Below are positions 43,644 to 51,795 of a stretch of 64,000 nt of DNA, one piece after another; position 1 is the first letter of the stretch, and each line of letters begins with the position of its first letter. Source of the stretch: Tissierellales bacterium (GTDB taxonomy: Bacteria; Bacillota; Clostridia; Tissierellales; VENL01); assembly GCA_028280805.1 (NCBI GenBank), contig JANQLB010000118.1, positions 62,001 through 126,000 of the forward strand, in the 5' to 3' direction. The notes under the pieces were generated by a model that was not told where the DNA came from, searched no databases, and saw only the letters and a list, made by a program, of their open reading frames with translations. A program made the translations under genes and the position numbers.

Positions 43644-44129
43644 ATAAAGGAACGATATATCTATATTTCACGAATTAAGAAACACATAAAAGTGAGCGAG
43701 GAAGTTTACAAAGAATACTACCGTCCCATTTGGAGAGTTTTTCGTAAAGCACATGATCATGGAGAGTGCTCTTGTCTCGGAAAAGATTGGTGGAAGTGCG
43801 AGGGCGATTGTCTCACTTGTGAATTTCATCTTGGAAGTAGCGTGCGGTCATTGGATAGTTTAATTACCGATGAAACCACTCTGTTAGATGTTATTTATGA
43901 TGAATCACCTAACATACATACTGTTTTGGAAGAAAGAGATTTGTTAATTGCTTTGTTTCAGAAGTTAGAAACACTTGACCCGGAAGGTAAAAGAATTTGT
44001 GAACTTGTTATGCAGGGAAAATCAGAACGAGTGATTGCAGAGGAACTTAATATCCCAAGAAACACCTATGTATACAGGAAAAACAAGTTGTTTTCTATAC
44101 TCCGTGAATCTCTAAAAAAATATTTATAA
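43644..44129 (+). CDS. Phage/ICE sigma-factor-like protein, apparent AUA start
   Basis: 161 codons if begun at ATA 43644, which lies eight bases after GGAGG and starts the expected N-terminus (KERYIYISRIKKHIKV before SEEVYKEYYRP). The only standard start is GTG at 43692, without a ribosome site and inside the conserved region. Features: a Cys/His-rich segment (CSCLGKDWWKC...CLTC, possible zinc site near 45-60) and a sigma-region-4-like HTH (SERVIAEELNIPRNTYVYRKNK). Such proteins are common early genes of clostridial prophages and ICEs. An ATG-to-ATA mutation may have weakened or silenced it. Confidence 0.75.
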   Translation: MKERYIYISRIKKHIKVSEEVYKEYYRPIWRVFRKAHDHGECSCLGKDWWKCEGDCLTCEFHLGSSVRSLDSLITDETTLLDVIYDESPNIHTVLEERDLLIALFQKLETLDPEGKRICELVMQGKSERVIAEELNIPRNTYVYRKNKLFSILRESLKKYL

Positions 44130-44160
44130 AAATTTTCATGTTTTTTCAGCCAAACAACAT

Positions 44161-44220
44161 TCTCACCTCCAGTAGTAAGTAGAGGGGATAAAAAAGACAG
44201 TTCCCTTGGAGGAGGTGAGA
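44161..44220 (+). promoter_or_regulatory. Leader that can sequester the ribosome site of the next gene
   Basis: TCTCACCTCC (44161-44170) is a perfect 10-bp complement of GGAGGTGAGA (44211-44220), the ribosome site of the gene at 44225. Between them lie AGTAGTAAGTAGA and a second possible stem AGGGGA / TCCCTT. A sister element sits at 45409-45476 with the same loop and compensating stem changes. Confidence 0.65.
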
Positions 44221-44224
44221 AAAA

Positions 44225-44425
44225 ATGTATCAAAGCAAAGATGATGAACTGATTGGTGTTTTGACAGCTATATCAGTTGTATCCAAAAGGCTGGCAAGCA
44301 ACTTATCAAAACTTGCTGTAGAGAGCAAACCGGAGGAAGGAGAAAATTATGAGCAAAATGAACGAAATACAAATGACAATACAGAGCCTAAGAGAATGTG
44401 CTGCTGTTATCGCAGACACTGCTGA
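44225..44425 (+). CDS. Small phage/ICE protein
   Basis: 66 residues. The first 45 (DDELIGVLTAISVVSKRLASNL) resemble small proteins found before DUF2800 genes in clostridial prophages; the Cys/Arg-rich end overlaps the next gene out of frame, so the ancestral protein may have been shorter. Excellent ribosome site. Function unknown. Confidence 0.6.
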   Translation: MYQSKDDELIGVLTAISVVSKRLASNLSKLAVESKPEEGENYEQNERNTNDNTEPKRMCCCYRRHC

Positions 44426-44648
44426 TTATTTAGCACAAGCCTTTAGTTGCGAAACGGAAGTTAAAGAAGAACCAAAGCAGGAAAAATCATTAAAACTTGA
44501 AGATGTAAGAGCCGTGCTGGCGGATAAGTCACGCTCAGGCAAAACTGCAAAAGTCAAAGCACTTATTGCTACATTCGGTGCAGACAAGCTATCGGACATA
44601 GATCCAAATAGCTATGTGGAACTGATGAAGAAAGCCGAGGTGCTGTGA
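44349..44648 (+). CDS. Small phage/ICE protein upstream of DUF2800
   Basis: 99 residues. The C-terminal half KLEDVRAVLADKSRSGKTAK and VKALIATFGADKLSDID is the conserved segment of short proteins that precede DUF2800 in clostridial phages. GGAGGAAGG before the ATG. Likely a DNA-replication accessory; unproven. Confidence 0.75.
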   Translation: MSKMNEIQMTIQSLRECAAVIADTADYLAQAFSCETEVKEEPKQEKSLKLEDVRAVLADKSRSGKTAKVKALIATFGADKLSDIDPNSYVELMKKAEVL

Positions 44649-45250
44649 TGGGAAAGCACGCACTTCTCTCTCCATCAGCGAGCCATAGGTGGATGTCCTG
44701 TACTCCATCAGCAAGATTAACAGAGTTTGTAGTTGATGAAACATCTACCTTTGCCGCAGAGGGAACTCTTGCTCATGCTATAGCTGAAGAAAAGTTAAAT
44801 CACAAACTTGGCTATGGAGAGATAACTACAGAGTGCCAAGACGAAGAAATGAATGATTATACCGATGATTATGTCAGCTTTGTGATTGAGCAAGCACAGT
44901 TACTTACTAATCCAATCATTTATGTAGAACAGCGAGTAGATTGTTCAAAGTATGTACCGGAGTGTTTTGGCACTTGCGATGCACTCATTATATCAGATGA
45001 AGTTTTACATTTATGCGATTTAAAGTACGGAATGGGTGTAAAAGTTGAGGCTGAAGAAAATGACCAACTTAAAATATATGCACTTGGTGCTATATCAATG
45101 TTTGGTAGCTTGTATGATTTTAAGAAAATCAAAATGAGTATCTTTCAGCCACGAATCGGTAACTGCTCCACATGGGAAATTTCGATAGAGGATTTACTTG
45201 AATGGGCAGAAAACACTCTTATTCCTGTGATACACTTGCAAGAGAAGTGA
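44648..45250 (+). pseudogene. DUF2800 (RecB-like nuclease) gene, truncated
   Basis: About 195 residues of the N-terminal half of a DUF2800 protein: GKHALLSPSASHRWMSCTPS, TFAAEGTLAHAIAE, YVEQRVDCSKYVPECFGTCD and LHLCDLKYGMGVKVEA, the PD-(D/E)XK-like core. Full members are near 370-400 residues. Here the reading frame ends at TGA 45248 after running, out of frame, into the tail of an endolysin gene. A deletion has removed the rest. Confidence 0.85.
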
Positions 45251-45351
45251 TCCGTGGAGATTGGGGTAACGGGCAAGAACGAAAGGATAGGTTGACAGCG
45301 GCAGGATACGATTATTACGCTATTCAAGATAGAGTAAATGAACTCATCTAA
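45229..45351 (+). pseudogene. 3' end of an endolysin gene (CW_7 repeat)
   Basis: In the frame of GAT 45229 the DNA encodes DTLAREVIRGDWGNGQERKD followed by RLTAAGYDYYAIQDRVNELI and a TAA at 45349-45351. This is a complete CW_7 (Cpl-7-type) cell-wall-binding repeat, normally at the C-terminus of phage lysozymes. No catalytic domain remains; upstream the sequence is the DUF2800 gene in another frame. A phage-type terminator follows. Confidence 0.85.
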
Positions 45352-45360
45352 CTAAGATTT

Positions 45361-45405
45361 ATGGCTATGGGAGAAGAAATTCTTCTGTAGCCATTATTTT
45401 TTTTT
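45361..45405 (+). terminator. Terminator after the endolysin remnant
   Basis: ATGGCTA / TAGCCAT with an inner AGAAGAAATTCTTCT stem, then ATTTTTTTTT. Confidence 0.9.
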
Positions 45406-45408
45406 GCT

Positions 45409-45476
45409 TTTTTTCGGCCAAACAGCACTTTGACCTCCAGTAGTAAGTAGAAGGAGATTTTTTAATACGGAGGTCA
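45409..45476 (+). promoter_or_regulatory. Second copy of the ribosome-site-sequestering leader
   Basis: Shares TTTTTTCxGCCAAACAxCA and CCTCCAGTAGTAAGTAGA with the element before 44225. TGACCTCC (45431-45438) is the exact complement of GGAGGTCA (45469-45476), the ribosome site of the next gene; where copy 1 has CTCA/TGAG here it is TGA/TCA, a compensated change. Confidence 0.65.
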
Positions 45477-45478
45477 TT

Positions 45479-45877
45479 ATGAACGAAACTACTAAACAAG
45501 AAATAATATCCATGAGAAAACAAGGCATGGGCTATATGAAAATAGGGCAACTCTTAGGAATTTCACATAACACGGTGCGTTCGTTTTGTAGCAGAAATAG
45601 AATCGGACTGAGTTCAAATACTGTGAACTGTAAAGAATGTGGAAAAGTTATAAAGGTTGCCCCAAAACATAAATCAAAAAAGTTTTGCTCTGATAGTTGT
45701 AGGATTAAGTGGTGGAACAGTAATCAAGATAAAGTAAACAAAAAGGCTGTCTATGAATTTGCCTGTGCTTATTGTGGTGTTGAATTTACTGCTTACGGTA
45801 ATAACAAGCGTAAGTACTGTTCTCACGCTTGCTATATCAAGGCTCGATATAGAGGCGGAGGTGCTTGTGATGAATAG
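45479..45877 (+). CDS. HTH protein with two zinc-finger motifs
   Basis: 132 residues. An N-terminal HTH (KQEIISMRKQGMGYMKIGQL; GISHNTVRSFCSRN) is followed by two treble-clef-like zinc motifs, CKECGKVI...CSDSC (about 51-75) and CAYCGVEF...CSHAC (about 97-122). Proteins of this build are encoded just before the tandem serine recombinases in many clostridial elements and may be their directionality factor or regulator (inference). Confidence 0.8.
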   Translation: MNETTKQEIISMRKQGMGYMKIGQLLGISHNTVRSFCSRNRIGLSSNTVNCKECGKVIKVAPKHKSKKFCSDSCRIKWWNSNQDKVNKKAVYEFACAYCGVEFTAYGNNKRKYCSHACYIKARYRGGGACDE

Positions 45878-46097
45878 CACCTACAGAAATAATCTTGAAA
45901 GCTATCAACTTGCCATGTTACAGGCAAGGAAACTGCTCTTTACAGAGGTTTTAACCCCTGTTGACTATGCTAAAATTGATACAATTATGGCTAAAAAATA
46001 TAACTTATCTTCGTGTAGTATATATCGCCCTAACCCCTTGATAAATAGCCGCTTTAGCGGTAATATGTCACACTACGAGGAGGTGGAACATGGCTAA
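45870..46097 (+). CDS. SHOCT-like small protein upstream of the recombinases
   Basis: 75 residues starting MNSTYRNNLESYQLAMLQAR, with a SHOCT-type segment FTEVLTPVDYAKIDTIMAKKY. ATG at 45870 overlaps the end of the HTH/zinc gene and has GGAGGTG upstream; the longer frame from 45753 has no site. Regularly found in this place in serine-recombinase cassettes; role unknown. Confidence 0.75.
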   Translation: MNSTYRNNLESYQLAMLQARKLLFTEVLTPVDYAKIDTIMAKKYNLSSCSIYRPNPLINSRFSGNMSHYEEVEHG

Positions 46098-47364
46098 AAA
46101 AATAACAATTATGCCACAAAAAGTGCCATTAGAACAAAAGAAAAAAGTTGCTGCTTACGCAAGAGTATCAAGCGGAAAAGATGCAATGTTACAGTCATTA
46201 TCGGCACAGATAAGTTACTACAGCAACATGATACAAAGTCGTAATGACTGGTTATACGCAGGTGTTTATGCTGACGAAGCGAAAACAGGCACAAAGGAGA
46301 ACAGACCGGAATTTCAAAGAATGCTTACAGACTGCAAAGACGGAAAAATCAATATGATAATCACAAAATCCATATCACGGTTTGCAAGAAACACAGTAAC
46401 ACTGCTTGAAACGGTTAGAGAATTAAAAGATATAGGTGTTGCAGTGTTCTTTGAGGAGCAGAACATCAACACTTTAAATGCAGACGGAGAACTAATGCTT
46501 ACAATACTGGCATCGTATGCTCAGGAAGAAAGCTTATCCGTCAGTGAAAATCAAAAATGGCGAGTGAAAAGGAACTTTGAAGAAGGCAAACCTTGGAATG
46601 GCACAATTCTCGGTTACAGAATAAAAAACGGTCAGTATGTAATTCATGAAAAGGAAGCTGAAATTGTTAGAAATATTTTTGACCTCTATTTATCCGGTCT
46701 CGGCTTCGAAGCAATTACAAGAAAGTTGAATGAAGATGATATGATGACGAGATACAATAAAAAATGGAGCAAGTTAGGAGTTTCAGGCATTCTTGGTAAT
46801 CAAACCTATACAGGAAACTTGTTACTTCAACAAACCTTTTCAGAGAACCATATCACAAAACGGACTATTCCAAATAACGGAGAATTGCCAAAGTATTATG
46901 CTGAAGGTTCACATGAGGCAATAATAGATATGGAAACATTCAAGGCAGTTCAATTTGAAAGAGAAAGACGAAAGAAGCATTTTAATATGCAGTGTCAACC
47001 AAGAAACACCTACCCTTTTACAGGACTTATTACTTGTGAGAATTGCGGTAAAAGTTATCGAAGAAAAACTACAGCCACAGGGATTGTTTGGATTTGCAGT
47101 ACCTACAATACCAAAGGAAAATCAGCTTGCTCATCAAAACAAGTGCCGGAAATTACACTTGAAGAAACTGTAGCTACTGTAACTGAAATATCTTTTATTA
47201 AAAAAATTATAGTATCAAACGGCAATCTGCTGACATTTATTCTCAAAGACGGAACTGAGGTTATAAAAGAGTGGAAAGACCGCTCACGAAGTGAAAGTTG
47301 GACGGAAGAGATGAAAAATGCAGCAAGGCAAAAATCACTTGAGAGGAGGGATGACAATGGCTAA
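46090..47364 (+). CDS. Large serine recombinase, first of a tandem pair
   Basis: 424 residues. Resolvase catalytic domain with nucleophile Ser27 (YARVSS), ITKSISRFARNT and an invariant-type QEES; a recombinase domain (about 170-270, GTILGYRI, LGVSGILGNQTYTGNLLL) and a zinc ribbon (CENCGKSY ... CSTYNTKGKSAC). Shorter than the second enzyme and without a long coiled-coil tail. Overlaps the start of the second recombinase by eight bases. The two enzymes may act together to integrate and excise the element. Confidence 0.93.
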   Translation: MAKKITIMPQKVPLEQKKKVAAYARVSSGKDAMLQSLSAQISYYSNMIQSRNDWLYAGVYADEAKTGTKENRPEFQRMLTDCKDGKINMIITKSISRFARNTVTLLETVRELKDIGVAVFFEEQNINTLNADGELMLTILASYAQEESLSVSENQKWRVKRNFEEGKPWNGTILGYRIKNGQYVIHEKEAEIVRNIFDLYLSGLGFEAITRKLNEDDMMTRYNKKWSKLGVSGILGNQTYTGNLLLQQTFSENHITKRTIPNNGELPKYYAEGSHEAIIDMETFKAVQFERERRKKHFNMQCQPRNTYPFTGLITCENCGKSYRRKTTATGIVWICSTYNTKGKSACSSKQVPEITLEETVATVTEISFIKKIIVSNGNLLTFILKDGTEVIKEWKDRSRSESWTEEMKNAARQKSLERRDDNG

Positions 47365-48841
47365 GGTTACAATGATACCTGCAAGTATTAACCCATTAAC
47401 ACAGCTACCTTCCATCACAACACAGAAACGCAAGGTTGCAGGATATGCAAGAGTTTCAACCGACAGTGATGAGCAGTTTACAAGCTATGAAGCACAGGTT
47501 GATTACTACACCAACTATATCAAAGCAAAACCGGAATGGGAATTTGTAGGCCTATATTCTGACGAAGGCATTTCAGCAACCAATACGAAGAAACGTGATG
47601 GTTTTAATCTTATGATCAGTGATGCACTTGCAGGAAAGATAGATTTAATCGTCACCAAGAGTGTATCAAGGTTTGCAAGAAATACGGTAGACAGCCTTAC
47701 AACGATTAGAAAATTAAAGGAACATAAAGTTGAGTGCTATTTTGAAAAGGAATCGATTTTTACATTCGATGGCAAGGAAGAACTACTACTAACCATAATG
47801 TCATCATTGGCACAGGAAGAAAGCCGCTCTATTTCCGAAAATGTAACATGGGGACAAAGAAAAAGATTTGCTGACGGGAAAGTTCATATGCCATACAAAA
47901 GATTTCTCGGATATAAAAAAGGCGAAGATGGAAAGCCTACTGTTATTGAAGCGGAAGCAGACATCGTAAGGCTTATTTACAGGCTTTTTCTTGAGGGCAA
48001 GACAGTCGGCGGTATTGGCGCTTATTTAGAAAGCCTCGGCATTCCCTCTCCGGGAGGAAGTGAAAAATGGGGTTCTACTACAGTTCAGAGCATTCTTACA
48101 AATGAAAAGTACAAAGGTGATGCTCTACTTCAAAAGACATTCACGGTAGACTTTCTGCAAAAGAAGATGAAAGCTAACGAGGGAGAAGTTCCACAGTATT
48201 ATGTTGAAAGCAGCCATCCTCCGATTATAGAGCCTGAAGAATGGAATTATGTACAGATGGAAATGGCACGAAGAAAGGCACTCGGCAGAGCCTACAGTGG
48301 CAAAAGTGTACTCTCCACCAAACTGATATGTGATGACTGTGGTAACTTCTACGGCTCTAAGGTCTGGCATTCCACAAGCAAGTACAAACGCACCATTTGG
48401 CAGTGCAATCAAAAATTCAAGCAAAAATGTGATACACCTACTTTTACCACCGAAGAAATAAAAGAGTTGTTTATACGAGCCTATAATCAGCTGATGGCAA
48501 AGAAAAATAATGTCATTGAGGACTTGAAGTTAATGAAAAAATGCTTATCAGATTTGACTGAGATTGATAAAAAGATAGAAAAACAGAAAGAGGAAGTTTT
48601 AATTATTACAGAACTTGTTAAAAATCTAATTCATGAAAATGCCAGCACCTCGCTACCTCAAGATGAATATTTGAAGAAATATGAAGGCTTAAATCAGAGG
48701 TATGAAAGTGCAACTAAAATCCTTGAAGAGTTACAAGCTGAAAAACAAAGAAGGCTTGAACAAGATAATGCCATCTCCCTTTACATCAAAACCTTAAAGA
48801 AAAATCCCACTCTCCTTGAAGAATGGGACGATACCATTTGA
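47357..48841 (+). CDS. Large serine recombinase, second of a tandem pair, with early stop
   Basis: 494 residues from ATG 47357 (GAGGAGGG upstream). Nucleophile Ser34 (YARVSTDSDEQ), ITKSVSRFARNT-like segment, recombinase domain, zinc ribbon (CDDCGNFYG ... CNQKFKQKC) and a coiled coil (about 400-470). The frame ends at TGA 48839-48841 where related proteins continue with Trp; the same frame goes on for 30 codons (48842-48931) encoding MVMVEKAAIHKDKRITFKFY and NGAEITVEE, the usual recombinase C-terminus. So the enzyme appears clipped by a TGG-to-TGA change. Confidence 0.9.
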   Translation: MAKVTMIPASINPLTQLPSITTQKRKVAGYARVSTDSDEQFTSYEAQVDYYTNYIKAKPEWEFVGLYSDEGISATNTKKRDGFNLMISDALAGKIDLIVTKSVSRFARNTVDSLTTIRKLKEHKVECYFEKESIFTFDGKEELLLTIMSSLAQEESRSISENVTWGQRKRFADGKVHMPYKRFLGYKKGEDGKPTVIEAEADIVRLIYRLFLEGKTVGGIGAYLESLGIPSPGGSEKWGSTTVQSILTNEKYKGDALLQKTFTVDFLQKKMKANEGEVPQYYVESSHPPIIEPEEWNYVQMEMARRKALGRAYSGKSVLSTKLICDDCGNFYGSKVWHSTSKYKRTIWQCNQKFKQKCDTPTFTTEEIKELFIRAYNQLMAKKNNVIEDLKLMKKCLSDLTEIDKKIEKQKEEVLIITELVKNLIHENASTSLPQDEYLKKYEGLNQRYESATKILEELQAEKQRRLEQDNAISLYIKTLKKNPTLLEEWDDTI

Positions 48842-48931
48842 ATGGTGATGGTGGAGAAAGCTGCTATTCATAAAGATAAGAGGATTACATTTAAGTTCTA
48901 TAACGGAGCGGAAATAACGGTCGAGGAGTAA
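48842..48931 (+). pseudogene. C-terminal tail of the recombinase cut off by the TGA
   Basis: Thirty codons in frame with the upstream recombinase encoding a final beta-strand segment (RITFKFYNGAEITVEE) typical of large serine recombinase ends. It has its own ATG but no ribosome site. Confidence 0.7.
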
Positions 48932-48948
48932 AATCCTCGGCTTTTTTT
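48922..48948 (+). terminator. Terminator of the recombinase operon
   Basis: CGAGGA / TCCTCG stem, six-base loop, then GCTTTTTTT. Confidence 0.88.
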
Positions 48949-49015
48949 ATACCTCTGCTGATGACACAAATTTAAAGCCACTTTATGAATAATTAAAAAG
49001 TGAACACACTAAGCA

Positions 49016-49049
49016 CTTTTTAATTATTGGTAGCAAGGGGTGTGCATTT
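49016..49049 (+). other. Possible right attachment-like site
   Basis: TTTTTAATTA, GGTAG, TGTGCATTT in the same order as at 36738-36767. Located 70 bases after the recombinase terminator. The remaining 49050-49380 is AT-rich non-coding DNA with one terminator. Confidence 0.4.
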
Positions 49050-49082
49050 GTATTAAAATTACCCTTTCCTTTCATTGAAAAA

Positions 49083-49106
49083 ACTAGGTTTGAGACCTAG
49101 TCTTTT
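49083..49106 (+). terminator. Hairpin terminator in the right flank
   Basis: ACTAGGT / ACCTAGT, five-base loop, then CTTTTTG. Perfect 7-bp stem; no gene precedes it directly, so it may be left from the original chromosome. Confidence 0.7.
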
Positions 49107-49380
49107 TGTTTTTTGTATTAATTTTTCTAATTCTTCTAACATTCTTCTAAAAAATTTATTGAAAAATAAAAATATGAATGTTGATTTTACTGGTTTTGAT
49201 GAGTGTATTTTTGTGATTTTCATGGATTAATAATCCAGTGGTAACAAAGACTTGTTGATTTGAATCTCTACTTTAAAATCAAGTAAAATACCTAGGTTAA
49301 AACCTAATTCATTATTAATTTTACTATCTTTATGTTTTTGTAATAAGTATTAAATACAATTGCCTTTGTATAGTCTTTTA

Positions 49381-50181
49381 TTACTTTTTATTTGCTATAA
49401 AGAAAAGTATAATTGATACCACACCCAATAATCCAAATGATAAAATGTCCCACACATCTATTATTGGGTGATTTGTAAATTTTGCTACAACAAAATTAAT
49501 AAGCAAACCAACAGGGATTGCTAAAAGAATAGAAATTGCCACCATACTCAGTTTTTCTGCTTTCTTAGTTGATAGCAAAAAGTATATTCCCCACATATAG
49601 ATAATGGAAATTAATGATACAAAAATTCCAAGTGTTAACATGAATTTTGAATCACCTATAATCTTATCTAAAATAAACAGGAACGGAATAATAAAAATAC
49701 TCAACGAAACAAGCGACATACACACTTTATTTTTTTGAAATTGAAAAACAGGAATAATAATCAGCCATACAAATGAAATAGATGTAGTCGAATATAACGA
49801 CCATGTAAAACTACCTGAAATTGCAATATCACATATCATACAAATAAATATACCAAGAAAACAAATTAGTGAAATTATAATTTTTGCTATTCGCATTTTA
49901 TTCAATGTTAATTTATTTGCATATTGCAAAGTTGTTTCGACAATTTCATTTGCCTCTAAAGATAAATCAATGCTTCTTTTCCCATTCAGTAATTCGTTTG
50001 TAGTAACTCCCAAAACCTCAGCAAGTGGAGATAATATTGATATATCCGGATACCCTAATCCCCTTTCCCATTTAGAAACTGCTTTATCTGTAATGTTCAA
50101 TTTTTCAGCTAATTGCTTTTGTGTCATATTTTTTGATTTCCGTAGTTCACAAATGAAATTAGCCATCCTTTCATTATTCAT
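49381..50181 (-). CDS. XRE-family regulator with membrane domain
   Basis: About 266 residues. N-terminal HTH (NMTQKQLAEKLNITDKAVSK, WERGLGYPDIS; the typical KWERG of this class), then four to six membrane helices (about 85-260). Such fusions sense the membrane state or drugs and often control transporters. ATG at 50179-50181 preferred over the one at 50191-50193 for spacing to AGGATGGTG. Confidence 0.82.
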   Translation of the reverse strand: MNNERMANFICELRKSKNMTQKQLAEKLNITDKAVSKWERGLGYPDISILSPLAEVLGVTTNELLNGKRSIDLSLEANEIVETTLQYANKLTLNKMRIAKIIISLICFLGIFICMICDIAISGSFTWSLYSTTSISFVWLIIIPVFQFQKNKVCMSLVSLSIFIIPFLFILDKIIGDSKFMLTLGIFVSLISIIYMWGIYFLLSTKKAEKLSMVAISILLAIPVGLLINFVVAKFTNHPIIDVWDILSFGLLGVVSIILFFIANKK

Positions 50182-50206
50182 ATTAAACACCATCCTTTCC
50201 TATACA

Positions 50207-50235
50207 ATTTTATTGGACAATTCATATTAAAGCAA
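50207..50235 (-). promoter_or_regulatory. Promoter of the XRE-membrane gene
   Basis: Minus strand TTGCTT (50230-50235), 17 bases, TAAAAT (50207-50212). The rest of 50236-50454 shows no gene. Confidence 0.45.
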
Positions 50236-50454
50236 CAGATTATCAGTAGAATATGTTTAAGTAAACTATTAGTAGAGTCCTATAACGATAATATTGTACA
50301 CTGAATGTTTTAACCTCAAAGGAATAACATAACATAAATGAATCAATTTTTTATAACCAAGACATTTGTATAGCAGTGTTAGTATTAAAGAACAAGGTAT
50401 CCCGAAACTATCAAAAAATTATGAAAACTATTAGTTAATAATACTAATAAAAAA

Positions 50455-50473
50455 GGGGATTTTTAGAACCCCC
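50455..50473 (-). terminator. Terminator of the hydrolase gene
   Basis: Minus strand GGGGG / UCCCC stem followed by TTTTTTATT. Short stem. Confidence 0.5.
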
Positions 50474-50502
50474 AAAATATAAGTTATTGAAAATTTAATT
50501 TT

Positions 50503-51795
50503 TTACATATCCAATTCTTTTGATTTTTTTTCATAGAATCGAATGTCTTTATATTTAATATCTCTTAAATCAACACTATCATTTTTTAGCAGGTATTTTT
50601 CAAAAAACATTAAATTGTATTTGGTAACAATTTCACGAAATTCATACATTTCTCTTTTTCCAATTTTACTACCAATATGAGCTTGTTTTGAAGAGAATAC
50701 TACATCAGTAAAACCCCAATGTTCAGTTCCACTTACTATAACTCTATAGGCATCTTGTGAGTTATAAATATAGGCTGACCTTGAAGCCCAGTCTATTATT
50801 TCAGAACCTAATATCATAAAAGGTGTTTTAATATCCTTATATAAGTAATCTCCATAATCTCCACCATCGATATTAATACCTGCAACGAATCTATCATCAC
50901 TTAGACAAGTTTGAGTAGCTGTAGCACCACCATAAGAATGTCCTGTTATTCCTAGACCTAAACTAAGGTTCAATTTGCCTTTAAAAATGGAATTAATCGT
51001 ACCGTTATTTAAATTTTCTAATTGGTTTGCTATAAAAATTGTATCTTGTACCCAAATATGTAGATTGTTTGTAAGGAACTCATTGTTTTCTTGAAATAGG
51101 TATTCTGCTACTTCCATAGCTTCTACATCTGTACATACTTCCTTTTTTGACTGCCTTAACAATTTCATTAAAAATGAATTGTACTCTTTTGAGAAAGCAC
51201 CTTTACCCATGAATTTTTCTATTCTAGATTTTGGTATCTCAATTATTCGACCATCAGTATATTTTACTGCAGTAGATTCATAAGGGTGACCAATAGAAAT
51301 GACTATATATCCATAACTTGCTAAGTCAGAACATAATACTGTATTTTGCATTTCATAGGATGCATAACCATGGTTGAAAATAATGACAGGGTAATTATCT
51401 TTATTATTGGAAATTTTAACATCTTCATAAACATGCGTCTTTAATTTAGACATATTTTTATTCCATAAGCCTGAAGTTAATTTAGACATCATTTTTAATG
51501 CTTCAGGTGTAGAATATGATGCACTAGATTTACCTTCATCGCTATCTGCCGGATAAAAAATTGTAACAGGTATTTCTCTATATGAGTCTTTCGTTTTATC
51601 AAATATCTCTTTTCTGTCTAGATCTGTGAATTCAAGATGTGTAATACCTACAGTATAATTTCCCATAGGTTTGGGTAATTCTTTTAAGTTTTTAGAGTTA
51701 AGATATAAATAAATACCTGCAAGCAATAATACTAATGACAATAGAATAACACCAATTATCTTTCCAATTAAAATAATAATTCTTTTCTTATTCAT
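50503..51795 (-). CDS. Alpha/beta hydrolase, PAF-acetylhydrolase-like
   Basis: 430 residues. One N-terminal membrane helix (about 10-30), then an alpha/beta-hydrolase with NYPVIIFNHGYASYEMQNTV (oxyanion region), the nucleophile elbow GHSYGG near 290 and a late GTEHWGFTD that supplies the His. The overall pattern (TVGITHLEFTDLDR, PVTIFYPAD) is that of the platelet-activating-factor acetylhydrolase II / dienelactone-hydrolase-like group, esterases of phospholipids or xenobiotics. Overlaps the TetR gene by eight bases and is under its control. Confidence 0.85.
   Translation of the reverse strand: MNKKRIIILIGKIIGVILLSLVLLLAGIYLYLNSKNLKELPKPMGNYTVGITHLEFTDLDRKEIFDKTKDSYREIPVTIFYPADSDEGKSSASYSTPEALKMMSKLTSGLWNKNMSKLKTHVYEDVKISNNKDNYPVIIFNHGYASYEMQNTVLCSDLASYGYIVISIGHPYESTAVKYTDGRIIEIPKSRIEKFMGKGAFSKEYNSFLMKLLRQSKKEVCTDVEAMEVAEYLFQENNEFLTNNLHIWVQDTIFIANQLENLNNGTINSIFKGKLNLSLGLGITGHSYGGATATQTCLSDDRFVAGINIDGGDYGDYLYKDIKTPFMILGSEIIDWASRSAYIYNSQDAYRVIVSGTEHWGFTDVVFSSKQAHIGSKIGKREMYEFREIVTKYNLMFFEKYLLKNDSVDLRDIKYKDIRFYEKKSKELDM

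Noticed and set aside
48125..48424. Antisense ORF within the second recombinase
   Set aside because: Lies over the zinc-ribbon region of an obvious recombinase; no start signal.
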